From Bacteroidales bacterium (GTDB lineage: Bacteria; Bacteroidota; Bacteroidia; Bacteroidales; GCA-2748055): a stretch of 64,000 bases of DNA. How positions within the stretch are numbered: position 1 is the first letter of the stretch; every line of letters begins with the position of its first letter. The position numbers were made by a program, and so were the translations under genes. The stretch covers positions 164,134 to 228,133 of the forward strand of contig JACJXF010000002.1 of the NCBI GenBank assembly GCA_020636775.1. The letters run 5' to 3'. A model generated the notes under the pieces. It did no database searches, was not told where the DNA came from, and saw nothing but the letters and a program-made list of their open reading frames with translations. Below are positions 1-7,267 of the stretch, in pieces.

Positions 1-1008
1 TGAGGCAGGCAGAACGCTCAATCCCTCTTTATCCTTTAATAATTTTGAAACGTAGCTTAAGCGCGAATCAGAAACATCATCGGCCCAACCCTCGCTTGAG
101 TATATAGAGTTGAGGGCAATATCCCCGTCGAAGGAATGCCAGTTTATGAGGGCCTCATTGACTTTGGTTTCACGTATTGTTTCAGGAGAAAGGTCGGCGC
201 AATAGTCGAGGCCTTTTTTAAATGACAAAATAATGGGATTCTTTTTAAAGGATGATCCGGCAACAATTCTGGGGATTCTTGAGGTTTTACCTCTTTTAAA
301 AAGGGTTGCAAAGCCCCGGTGAATGCCTGCCAGCATGGTGCCATTTGATACGGGTGCAGCTACAATTTTTGGAGCGTCGTGGAGGACATCGTAAATTTCA
401 AAAGCGATTTCCGCATAAGAAATCAGTTGCAAATGCGTGTTGGCTCCTCCGGGATTCGCATCGTAATATTCGCGATCCAGAGCAACCTGCTTGGAATGCT
501 CCACAGCGTCTTCGTAATTTCCCGGAGTACGTACAATGGTGGCTCCCATTTTTTCCATTTCAATGATCCGCCTGGTATGATAGGTTTCGGGGATGAAAAT
601 GAAACATTTAAGTCCGGCCAGATGAGCCGCCAGAGCAACGGCAACACCGTAATTGCCGCAGGTTGCCAGTGTAATGGAATCAAAATTACGCCTCAGGGCA
701 TCGTGGCACTGGGCAAAGGCAATCCGGTCTTTTTGTGTGCCGGTTGGATTCCCTCCCTCGAATTTAATATATAGCTGTCGCAATCCTGTTTCCCGCTCAA
801 GGTTACGGGCCCGTCCCAGACTGGTATCACCAATATCAATGTTTATGATATCCTCAAAAGCTTCCAGTCGTTCGTTAATGTCGTTGTCGAGGTTGGTAAC
901 AATTTTACTTAATTCCTCACTCTCATGGGATACGGATAATCCAAATCCGGATGCACCATCGATCAGGGAGAAAGGGGAGTTGTTGGTTTGATTGCTTTGA
1001 GAATCCAA
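1..1008 (-). CDS. Threonine synthase-like PLP-dependent enzyme (partial, 3' end beyond left edge)
   Basis: The reading frame is open from the left edge to about 1008 and is translated from the minus strand; 336 codons are present and the C-terminus is missing. The PLP-lysine motif reads NPTGTQKDRIA, followed by a glycine-rich phosphate-binding segment TLATCGNYGVAVA and PVSNGTMLAG, as in fold-type II threonine synthase-like enzymes. Members eliminate or replace a beta/gamma substituent on an amino acid; the exact substrate cannot be read here. No in-frame ATG lies near the N-terminus, so TTG at 1008 is the likely start, giving MDSQSNQTNN; the frame is closed by TAA slightly upstream. The motif has TQKDR rather than the SFKDR of classical ThrC, so a specialised paralogue is possible. 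Confidence 0.8.
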   Translation of the reverse strand, partial: MDSQSNQTNNSPFSLIDGASGFGLSVSHESEELSKIVTNLDNDINERLEAFEDIINIDIGDTSLGRARNLERETGLRQLYIKFEGGNPTGTQKDRIAFAQCHDALRRNFDSITLATCGNYGVAVALAAHLAGLKCFIFIPETYHTRRIIEMEKMGATIVRTPGNYEDAVEHSKQVALDREYYDANPGGANTHLQLISYAEIAFEIYDVLHDAPKIVAAPVSNGTMLAGIHRGFATLFKRGKTSRIPRIVAGSSFKKNPIILSFKKGLDYCADLSPETIRETKVNEALINWHSFDGDIALNSIYSSEGWADDVSDSRLSYVSKLLKDKEGLSVLPAS

Positions 1009-1222
1009 TTTAATTTGGGGGTATTAAATTTTAGAATGTAACAAATTGTATCCGGAAGGGTTTATTTTTTTGGAATATATTTTATCAATTTTTTACTTGA
1101 AGGAATAGTATAAGCCATATAATATAGAACACAGCTTAAGATACAATTTTCTTCCTCACAAAACACTTTTTTTAATACCAATCTTTTAGTAATTTGCTTT
1201 ACTAATTCTAAAGAAATTAAAA

Positions 1223-1744
1223 ATGAAAAAACAAGCTTTTATTTTCCTCGCCATCCTGTCGTTTACATCGGTTTCGCTATTCGCACAGACCCTGCAGGAG
1301 CAGGCAAAGGCTCTTCCCAGACCTGCCGATTGCGGGGTGGCTGATTATGATGCCTTTAAAAACTCTTCTTTCACTTTGAAGGACGATGTTGTAAAAACAG
1401 ATAAGAACTATGAAGAAGTAACCACAGATATTGCCAAATATTCAACTTCTGAAAAGCCGGTTACGGTTGCGAATGTAAAATCAGATATTTCCCGTGTGAA
1501 GTCTGTGAAATCCTCCCTTCAGACCTTCGATGACAAAGTTGTAAAACTTACCGACGATGGGAAGTCGCTAACGGAGAATGTTACCAAGGTAAAACCCGTA
1601 ACCAAAATCAAGCCGGCTACCTCGAATACCAAAGATTCCGTAAAGGCTGTGGATCTGAGCCGGGATATGTTAAAGGAACTAGGAACCAAGGTGGATGCGG
1701 ATCTGGAGACGCTGAATGGGCTGCTTTCGAAGGCGGAAGAGTAG
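1223..1744 (+). CDS. Small secreted protein of unknown function
   Basis: A 173-residue protein with a clear Sec signal peptide (MKKQAFIFLAILSFTSVSLFAQ) that has no lipobox cysteine, so it is probably periplasmic or secreted. The mature part is rich in Lys, Asp, Val and Thr, has one Cys (in RPADCGVADYDAF), and is predicted by eye to be largely helical, with repeated K-V-K/V-K-P segments around residues 100-140. I do not recognise a family. It stands alone on the plus strand; an 8-bp tandem array starts 7 bases after its stop codon. Confidence 0.75.
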   Translation: MKKQAFIFLAILSFTSVSLFAQTLQEQAKALPRPADCGVADYDAFKNSSFTLKDDVVKTDKNYEEVTTDIAKYSTSEKPVTVANVKSDISRVKSVKSSLQTFDDKVVKLTDDGKSLTENVTKVKPVTKIKPATSNTKDSVKAVDLSRDMLKELGTKVDADLETLNGLLSKAEE

Positions 1745-1751
1745 ATTTAGG

Positions 1752-1863
1752 GTAACGAAGTAACGAGGTAACGGGGTAACGGGGTAAGGAGGTAACGAGG
1801 TAACGGGGTAACGAAGTTACGGGGTAACGGAGTAACAGGGTTAAGGGGTTATGGAGTTACGGG
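1752..1863. repeat. 8-bp tandem array, unit GTAACGRR, 14 copies
   Basis: Fourteen contiguous 8-base units beginning GTAACGAA, GTAACGAG, GTAACGGG can be read without gaps; later copies degenerate (GTTACGGG, GTTAAGGG). The unit is not a multiple of three and no gene covers it. It lies between the stop of the small secreted protein and the start of the methyltransferase-like gene. A second array of the same unit in opposite orientation lies at 2641-2712. Confidence 0.9.
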
Positions 1864-1917
1864 TGAAAAGGAAGTAAGGGGTGTAACGAACCCTGAATAT
1901 TTTTAAATCGGAAACCA

Positions 1918-2589
1918 ATGAAATCCGGATATTTGCTTAAGCAGGTTTTGGGCACATTATTTTTCTTTTCCCTGATATTTATTAGTGCCGGGAAAATTAA
2001 CTATTGGCAGGGGCTTGTATATGTTGTCGCAGGTTTAAGTATGATGCTTTTGAATTTTACTGTATTTCAGGTAGATGCAGAACTATTGAAAGAGCGCTCA
2101 AAACCGGGAGAGAACACAAAACAATGGGATAAGAATATATTGGGATTATCGTTACTCGTTACCGTTTCAATGTATATAATTGCGGGATTGGATTCCGGTC
2201 GTTATCACTGGTCTCCACTATTCCCACCCGGATTATACATTTGCGGCTTCCTGTTTACCGTCGCGGGTCAGCTTATATTCCTGATCGCTCAAAAGCAGAA
2301 CAGATTTTTTTCCAGTACTGTCAGGATACAAACAGACAGGGGTCATACTGTGTGTGAAACTGGATTATACCGTTTTGTAAGGCATCCTGCTTATATGGGT
2401 TCAATACTCCAGGCAGTTGGTTTCCCCTTGCTTTTTGGTTCAGTCTGGAGCATTTTACCTGTAACTCTGTCGGTTATTCTGTTTCTGGTAAGAACCAGTC
2501 TTGAAGACAAAACCTTAATCGCTGAGCTGAAGGGATACAAGGAATATACGCAAACAACTCCCTATAAAATTATACCCTATCTATGGTGA
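1918..2589 (+). CDS. Isoprenylcysteine carboxyl methyltransferase-like integral membrane protein
   Basis: A 223-residue protein with about five hydrophobic helices. Near the C-terminus it has the family hallmark GLYRFVRHPAYMGSILQ (about residues 151-167), the SAM-binding R-x-x-R-H-P-x-Y-x-G motif of the ICMT/PEMT-like methyltransferases, followed by a final helix pair and an acidic E-x-Y segment (KGYKEYTQTTPYKIIPYLW). Bacterial members methylate small or lipidic acceptors that are mostly undefined, so no substrate is assigned. The gene sits alone between two inverted copies of an 8-bp tandem array, and the convergent CWC-protein gene follows. Confidence 0.85.
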   Translation: MKSGYLLKQVLGTLFFFSLIFISAGKINYWQGLVYVVAGLSMMLLNFTVFQVDAELLKERSKPGENTKQWDKNILGLSLLVTVSMYIIAGLDSGRYHWSPLFPPGLYICGFLFTVAGQLIFLIAQKQNRFFSSTVRIQTDRGHTVCETGLYRFVRHPAYMGSILQAVGFPLLFGSVWSILPVTLSVILFLVRTSLEDKTLIAELKGYKEYTQTTPYKIIPYLW

Positions 2590-2640
2590 TGCCGGACCTT
2601 TAAATTAAAAATACATCATATTCCCACGCCAAATCCCATT

Positions 2641-2712
2641 CGTTACCCCGTTACTTCGTAACCCTGTTACCTCGTTACTTCGTTACCTCGTTACCTCGTT
2701 ACCCCGTTACCC
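2641..2712. repeat. 8-bp tandem array, inverted copy (CGTTACYY), 9 copies
   Basis: Nine contiguous units (CGTTACCC, CGTTACTT, CGTTACCT and variants) form the reverse complement of the GTAACGRR array at 1752-1863. The array sits between two convergent genes, 51 bases after the methyltransferase stop and 10 bases beyond the stop of the CWC-protein gene. Long pairing between the two arrays across the intervening gene is possible. Confidence 0.9.
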
Positions 2713-2722
2713 CACTGCTCCC

Positions 2723-2890
2723 CTACTTCTCCGCAAACTCCCCCAGACACCGAGGACACAAACAATCAGTATACAAACCAATAATCCTGAGCATATCCTT
2801 CTTATGGATTTGCACCGATTCGCACCAGCAGTCTTCCTCCCCGGTGCATTCAAAGCTTGCGGAGCATTTCGGACATGTTTTTTTTGACAT
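2723..2890 (-). CDS. Cysteine-rich CWC-family protein
   Basis: A 55-residue protein starting MSKKTCPKCSASFEC. Eight cysteines are arranged as CPKC, then FEC, then DCWCE, and a C-terminal CLCPRC; the CWC tripeptide matches the small cysteine-rich CWC family, presumed to bind zinc. The function of the family is unknown. The start ATG is at 2890, one base from the folB stop, so it is translationally linked to folB on the minus strand. Confidence 0.8.
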   Translation of the reverse strand: MSKKTCPKCSASFECTGEEDCWCESVQIHKKDMLRIIGLYTDCLCPRCLGEFAEK

Positions 2891-2891
2891 A

Positions 2892-3242
2892 TTAACGACT
2901 GAGGCTTACGTTTACACTTCTCATCTTTCCACCCATGGGGGGATTCATTTTGCGAACGGTTACTTTGGCGTGGGTAACTCCGGGCAGCTCATTATATACG
3001 GCATCAAGGATGCGGCTGGCAATATTTTCCAGAAGTTTTGATTTTGTCTCCATTTCTCTCTTAACCAGTTTATAGGCTATCTGGTAGTTTACGGCATCAT
3101 GAAGATCGTCGGTTTCTGCAGCGCGCTTCATATCGGTTTCGAGGAAGAGGTCAACCAGAAACTTGTTTCCCACGATCTGCTCTTCCTTATAATGCCCGTG
3201 AAAGGCATAAAATTCCATTGCTTCGATATGAATTGTACCCAT
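2892..3242 (-). CDS. folB: Dihydroneopterin aldolase
   Basis: A 116-residue protein starting MGTIHIEAMEFYAFHGHYKEE, typical of FolB, which converts 7,8-dihydroneopterin to 6-hydroxymethyl-dihydropterin and glycolaldehyde in folate synthesis. The pattern HGxxxEEQIVGNKFLVDL and the C-terminal KVTVRKMNPPMGG are family landmarks; the Tyr/Glu/Lys residues expected around the active site are present. A 20-residue upstream extension is open but lacks similarity, so ATG at 3242 is preferred. The CWC gene follows immediately. The divergent SRPBCC gene begins 118 bases upstream. Confidence 0.9.
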   Translation of the reverse strand: MGTIHIEAMEFYAFHGHYKEEQIVGNKFLVDLFLETDMKRAAETDDLHDAVNYQIAYKLVKREMETKSKLLENIASRILDAVYNELPGVTHAKVTVRKMNPPMGGKMRSVNVSLSR

Positions 3243-3360
3243 GCTTTTTTTTGTAAAGTTAGTTTTTTTTGAACTTTTCAGAACAATCCACCTGCTGAAC
3301 AAGATTTATTATCGAATGTTTATTAATAGGTTCTTTACTCAACTTATTAAACACAGTCAT

Positions 3361-3798
3361 ATGAAAGAGCAGAATAAATCAGTCATAAATGTTCAGGTAA
3401 TTGTTAATGCAGGAATTGAAAAAGTCTGGGAATGCTTTACCCTCCCTGAGCATATCATACACTGGAACTTTGCCAGCGATACCTGGCACTCACCCCGCGC
3501 AGAAAATGATTTGAAGGTTGGAGGAAAGTTCAGCTGGCGTATGGAGGCAAAGGATAAGAGTTTTGGATTCGATTTCTCAGGAACCTTTACAAAAATCACC
3601 CTGAATAAAGAAATTGCATATATACTGGATGACGGAAGAGAAGTAAGTATTGAATTTATTCGGAAAGGCTCACAAACCCTTGTAAAAGAATTTTTTGAAG
3701 CGGAAGAGGTAAATTCACCGGAAATGCAAAAAGCCGGATGGCAGGCAATCCTGGATAATTTTAAAATATATACAGAGAGTGTTTCTTTAAAATCTTAA
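3361..3798 (+). CDS. SRPBCC (AHSA1/START-like) domain protein
   Basis: A 145-residue cytoplasmic protein starting MKEQNKSVINVQVIVNAGIEKVWECF. The pattern of an N-terminal strand, I-E-K-V-W-x-x-F/W-T-x-P-E-H-I-I-x-W, then DLKVGGKFSWRMEAKD and a C-terminal helix GWQAILDNFKIYTES is that of the Aha1/START-like ligand-binding fold. A forty-residue upstream extension exists but is hydrophobic and non-conserved in character, so ATG at 3361 was chosen. The ligand is unknown. The VOC gene follows after 10 bases, a pairing common in Bacteroidota. Confidence 0.85.
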   Translation: MKEQNKSVINVQVIVNAGIEKVWECFTLPEHIIHWNFASDTWHSPRAENDLKVGGKFSWRMEAKDKSFGFDFSGTFTKITLNKEIAYILDDGREVSIEFIRKGSQTLVKEFFEAEEVNSPEMQKAGWQAILDNFKIYTESVSLKS

Positions 3799-3808
3799 AA
3801 CCCAAATC

Positions 3809-4249
3809 ATGGCAAAAGTCAGCACTTATTTAAATTTCGCGCGGAATACCGAAGAGGCCTTTATTTTTTACAAATCCGTTTTTGGAGGCGATTTTATTAA
3901 TGGAATTATGCGGTTCAGCGACATCCCGCCATCAACAGAAATGCCAGCTATGGCTGATGAGGATAAAAATCTTGTAATGCATGTTGAATTGCTTATTCTT
4001 GGAGGGCACAAACTCATGGGAACCGATGCTCCTGAATCACTTGGTTTCAGGGTAAATCAGGGGAACAATGTTTATATTAACCTGGAACCTGATACACGAG
4101 CTGAAACCAGAAGATTGTTTAATGCTCTTTCCGGAGGCGGGAAGGTTGAACAGGAATTACAGGACATGTTCTGGGGTGATTATTATGGCAGTTGTCAGGA
4201 TAAATTTGGTGTGCACTGGATGTTTAATTGTTCGGAAAAGGCGAATTAG
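3809..4249 (+). CDS. PhnB-like VOC-superfamily protein
   Basis: A 146-residue protein of the glyoxalase/bleomycin-resistance (VOC) fold. It begins MAKVSTYLNFARNTEEAFIFYKSVFGG and ends DMFWGDYYGSCQDKFGVHWMFNC, both hallmarks of the PhnB-like (3-demethylubiquinone methyltransferase-like) subgroup. Its enzymatic role is unknown; PhnB itself is not required for C-P lyase activity. It lies 10 bases downstream of the SRPBCC gene, probably in the same transcript, and 137 bases upstream of the ECF sigma factor. Confidence 0.85.
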   Translation: MAKVSTYLNFARNTEEAFIFYKSVFGGDFINGIMRFSDIPPSTEMPAMADEDKNLVMHVELLILGGHKLMGTDAPESLGFRVNQGNNVYINLEPDTRAETRRLFNALSGGGKVEQELQDMFWGDYYGSCQDKFGVHWMFNCSEKAN

Positions 4250-4386
4250 AGTTTTTCCGAAGTCCTGATTTTAAATTGCATCAGTCATTTTCAAAGAGTC
4301 TGGCGAGTTATTTTTTTGCCTATCCTAACATAAAATGCAACCAAAGAAGGGAAATTGTATTATTGCATCAAATTGGCAATGTAATA

Positions 4387-4953
4387 ATGGATGAAAAAGA
4401 ACTCCTTGAAAGAATAAAAGAAAATCCTTCACTCTTTTCAGAGTTATTTAAACTTTACTATAAATCAATATTCGGCTATATTCTGAGGCGGACAGGGAGT
4501 TTTGACGAAACTGCGGATATTGCTGCAGATACATTTTATAAGGCATTCCTTCATGTAAAAAACTTTTCATATCGGGGAATATCCATAAAAGTATGGCTAT
4601 ACAGGATTGCTACCAACGAGATAAATCTCCATTTCCGTAAACAAAGAAAAAGAAATTCCATTTTTGAAAGGTCCTTTGGAGTGAATAGAGAGAAATTTCA
4701 ATTCTTCCTTAACGATGACCGGGAAGAAGCCGAAGCTGAGATGCAGAAGCATAAGCAATATCTGGAAGTGCTGCAGCAGTTGAGAATGCTTCCTGTCAAA
4801 TATCAGGAGGTATTATCGCTAAGATATTTTGAAGGGAAAAGCAACCGGGAGATAGCTGAAATACTTGACATTCATGAAGGGACAGTTAAATCGATTCTTT
4901 CACGGGGACTTGTAAAACTTCGGGAAAAATGCAACCAAAACGAACTTTTGTAA
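4387..4953 (+). CDS. ECF-family RNA polymerase sigma factor
   Basis: A 188-residue protein starting MDEKELLERIKENPSLFSEL. Region 2 is seen in ELFKLYYKSIFGYILRRTGSFDETADIAADTFYKAF and KVWLYRIATNEINLHFRK, region 4 in LPVKYQEVLSLRYFEGKSNREIAEILDIHEGTVKSILSRGLVKLRE, the helix-turn-helix that contacts the -35 region. An open extension to 4228 exists, but it overlaps the VOC stop and has no sigma similarity. Two small membrane proteins follow 9 and 10 bases after their upstream neighbours, the usual place for an anti-sigma factor. Confidence 0.93.
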   Translation: MDEKELLERIKENPSLFSELFKLYYKSIFGYILRRTGSFDETADIAADTFYKAFLHVKNFSYRGISIKVWLYRIATNEINLHFRKQRKRNSIFERSFGVNREKFQFFLNDDREEAEAEMQKHKQYLEVLQQLRMLPVKYQEVLSLRYFEGKSNREIAEILDIHEGTVKSILSRGLVKLREKCNQNELL

Positions 4954-4962
4954 TTATTGATT

Positions 4963-5382
4963 ATGAAAATGAAAGACTTCGAAAATAAGTTGCTTGATAT
5001 GAGCAAGCCGGAAATTAAAAATCTAAAACATCAGGATATGTTATCAGAAGCGATCTCCAAAGCAAAGGATCATTCCGTTCTAAGTCTCTGGTGGTTGAGC
5101 ATACCCCTTTATTTAATTGCGGCACTTATTATGAAAAGCTTATTTATGCCCGGGACAAGCCTTGCTTCAAACCTTCATGAACTGTCAGCCATGAGCCGGA
5201 TTTCAAGTATTCTTTTTTTTCTGCTTACTCCCATGGTATTTATTATCATAAATATTTTTGTCATCCGAAAAGTTTATTTCCTTTCCGGAAGCCCGGATGG
5301 TATAACTTTTCTTAAAGCTGTATGGTTTAATATTCTGATTATCATGTCAAGCATATTAATATTGATAATTTTTGCACTTTAA
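4963..5382 (+). CDS. Small membrane protein linked to the ECF sigma factor (possible anti-sigma)
   Basis: A 139-residue protein with a polar N-terminal part of about 45 residues (MKMKDFENKLLDMSKPEIKN) and three hydrophobic segments at about residues 46-65, 85-110 and 118-139. It starts 9 bases after the sigma-factor stop; ATG at 4963 is preferred over a TTG two codons earlier. A cytoplasmic N-terminal stretch before membrane helices, encoded directly behind an ECF sigma gene, suggests sigma sequestration. No HxxxCxxC zinc anti-sigma motif is present, so this is inference from position only. Confidence 0.7.
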   Translation: MKMKDFENKLLDMSKPEIKNLKHQDMLSEAISKAKDHSVLSLWWLSIPLYLIAALIMKSLFMPGTSLASNLHELSAMSRISSILFFLLTPMVFIIINIFVIRKVYFLSGSPDGITFLKAVWFNILIIMSSILILIIFAL

Positions 5383-5392
5383 AAACAACACC

Positions 5393-5623
5393 ATGAAATT
5401 CCCCTGGTTTAAAAGGTCCGGCATCCTGTTTTTACCTGTTTCATTAATGGGATGGCTTATTGCACTGGCGGCAGTTGTATATTCGGTTTATGTTTTTATT
5501 GATATTGACTCGCATTCGCATTCCGTGAGCGATACCCTAATGAATTTTGTTTTTAATCTTCTGATCATTGCAGCTGTTTATTCATTGATAGCATTTCTCA
5601 GCAGCCGAAAAGCAAAGTCGTAG
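5393..5623 (+). CDS. Small two-helix membrane protein
   Basis: A 76-residue protein starting MKFPWFKRSGILFLPVSLMG, with two hydrophobic helices (about residues 10-35 and 48-68) separated by a His/Ser/Asp-rich loop (IDIDSHSHSVSD), and a basic C-terminus. No family is recognised. It follows the preceding membrane protein by 10 bases and is probably the third gene of the ECF sigma operon. Confidence 0.65.
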   Translation: MKFPWFKRSGILFLPVSLMGWLIALAAVVYSVYVFIDIDSHSHSVSDTLMNFVFNLLIIAAVYSLIAFLSSRKAKS

Positions 5624-5702
5624 GACCTGGAGACTCTTATGTCTTTGACCTTATTAAACTCCCGTCTTTTTTTATTAGATTTATCGGCCTAAGATAAATC
5701 GT

Positions 5703-7196
5703 ATGTCAATAGATAAGTCTGTAGATCAACGTTTCTCCTCCCGGCTGGGATTACTGCTGAGTGCTCTGGGCATTGCTGTAGGGACGGGAAATATATGGAG
5801 ATTTCCCAGAATAGCGGCACAAAACGGGGGTGAGAATGGAGCGGGAGCACTCATTATAACATGGATTGTTTTTTTATTTCTGTGGAGTATCCCCCTGATC
5901 ATAACCGAATATATGCTGGGGGAGAAATACCGTAAAGGAGTTGTTGGCTCCTTTGCAGCGGTTTTGGGTAAAAAGTTTGCCTGGATGGGGAGCTTTGTGG
6001 GATTTGTAGCTGCAGGGATTTCCTTTTTCTATGCGGTGATTCTTGGCTGGGCCATGTACTTTCTGCTTCAGTCTGTTTTATTTCCCCTGCCTGTCGATAA
6101 TGCCTCCTCCCTTATGGTTTGGGAAAATTTCCAGTCGGGACCCATGCCATATCTCTTTCATTTTCTCGCAGTGGGATTTGGAGCACTGGCTATTTGGAAG
6201 GGCATACGTTCCATTGAACGAGTCAATATGATCCTTATTCCCATTCTGCTTCTGATCATTCTAATAACCTTCGTCAGGGCAATTACCCTGCCCGGAGCCA
6301 TGGAAGGGATTTCATATCTGTTCCGGCCTCAATGGTCGCAGCTTGCCAATCCGGAGATTTGGCTTCAGGCATTGACCCAGAATGCTTGGGATACCGGAGC
6401 CGGCTGGGGACTCTTCCTTACCTATGCTGCCTATATGAAAAAGGAACACGGAACCGTAAAAAATGCCTTTATTACCGGAATTGGGAATAATACTGTTTCC
6501 CTGCTAATGGCCGTCATAATTTTTTCTACTGTCTTTTCCGTCCTTCAGCACGGTCAGGGATTCAGTGACCAGGAAGTTCTTGAGGTAATGAAAACCAGTG
6601 GTCCTGCTTCCACCGGCCTTACCTTTATATGGATACCGCAGCTATTCAGCAGCATGCATTACGGAAGAGTTCTTGCAATCATGTTTTTCCTGGGATTATC
6701 TTTTGCCGGCTTTTCATCGATGATTTCCATGTTCGAGCTCTCAGCCAGGGTTTTTGTGGATAGGGGGATGAAAAGGAGCACAGCGCTCTGGATTATTATT
6801 CCTGCAGTATATCTGCTGGGAATACCCTCAGTTATGAGTCTTGATTTTCTGAGTAACCAGGATTTTGTATGGGGACTTGGACTCATCATATCGGGCATTT
6901 TCTTTGCCATTGTAATGGCTAAAGCCGGAATTATGCGTTTCAGAAAAGAATTGGAAACAGTTCCCTCCGACTGGGTACTTGGCAGGTGGTGGGAATTAAC
7001 CATGCGTTATTTTGTTCCTGCGGCGGGCGTACTTCTGCTAGCCTGGTGGATGATGCTGGCAGCCACAAAGTTTGCACCGGGCGAATGGTATAATCCCTTT
7101 AAACCTTTCAGCCTTATGACCTGCCTGTTGCAGTGGTTTGTGGTGATAGCAATATTCGTTATCTGGAACAATAAAATTGCCGGGAAGAGCGAATAG
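5703..7196 (+). CDS. Neurotransmitter:sodium symporter (NSS/SNF) family transporter
   Basis: A 497-residue polytopic protein with about eleven to twelve membrane helices. Helix 1 carries [28 protein letters not shown]-type sequence (seen as [11 protein letters not shown]), the unwound sodium- and substrate-binding segment of the LeuT fold. The C-terminal half has the [17 protein letters not shown] and [13 protein letters not shown] segments also typical of bacterial NSS members. It probably imports an amino acid or related solute driven by sodium; the substrate is not predictable. It is monocistronic, ending at a bidirectional terminator shared with the sulfatase-like gene. Confidence 0.93.
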   Translation: [497 protein letters not shown]

Positions 7197-7251
7197 TTTT
7201 AGGGAATTAATACGGCAGGCTGGTGCTAATTCTTTTATGGGATTTTAAAAA

Positions 7252-7265
7252 GCTGTTTAAACAGC
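7252..7265. terminator. Bidirectional terminator between convergent genes
   Basis: A perfect palindrome, GCTGTTTAAACAGC, lies between the transporter stop and the sulfatase-like stop, which ends 3 bases away. T-rich sequence follows on both strands (ATTATTTTT on plus, TTTTTAAAAT on minus), as expected for a shared intrinsic terminator. Confidence 0.65.
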
Positions 7266-7267
7266 CA

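Noticed and set aside
1752..1863. Possible CRISPR array.
   Set aside because: The 8-base units are contiguous with no spacers and no cas genes are present.
3241..3360. N-terminal extension of the SRPBCC protein.
   Set aside because: It would overlap the divergent folB start and is hydrophobic with no family similarity; ATG at 3361 fits the domain start.
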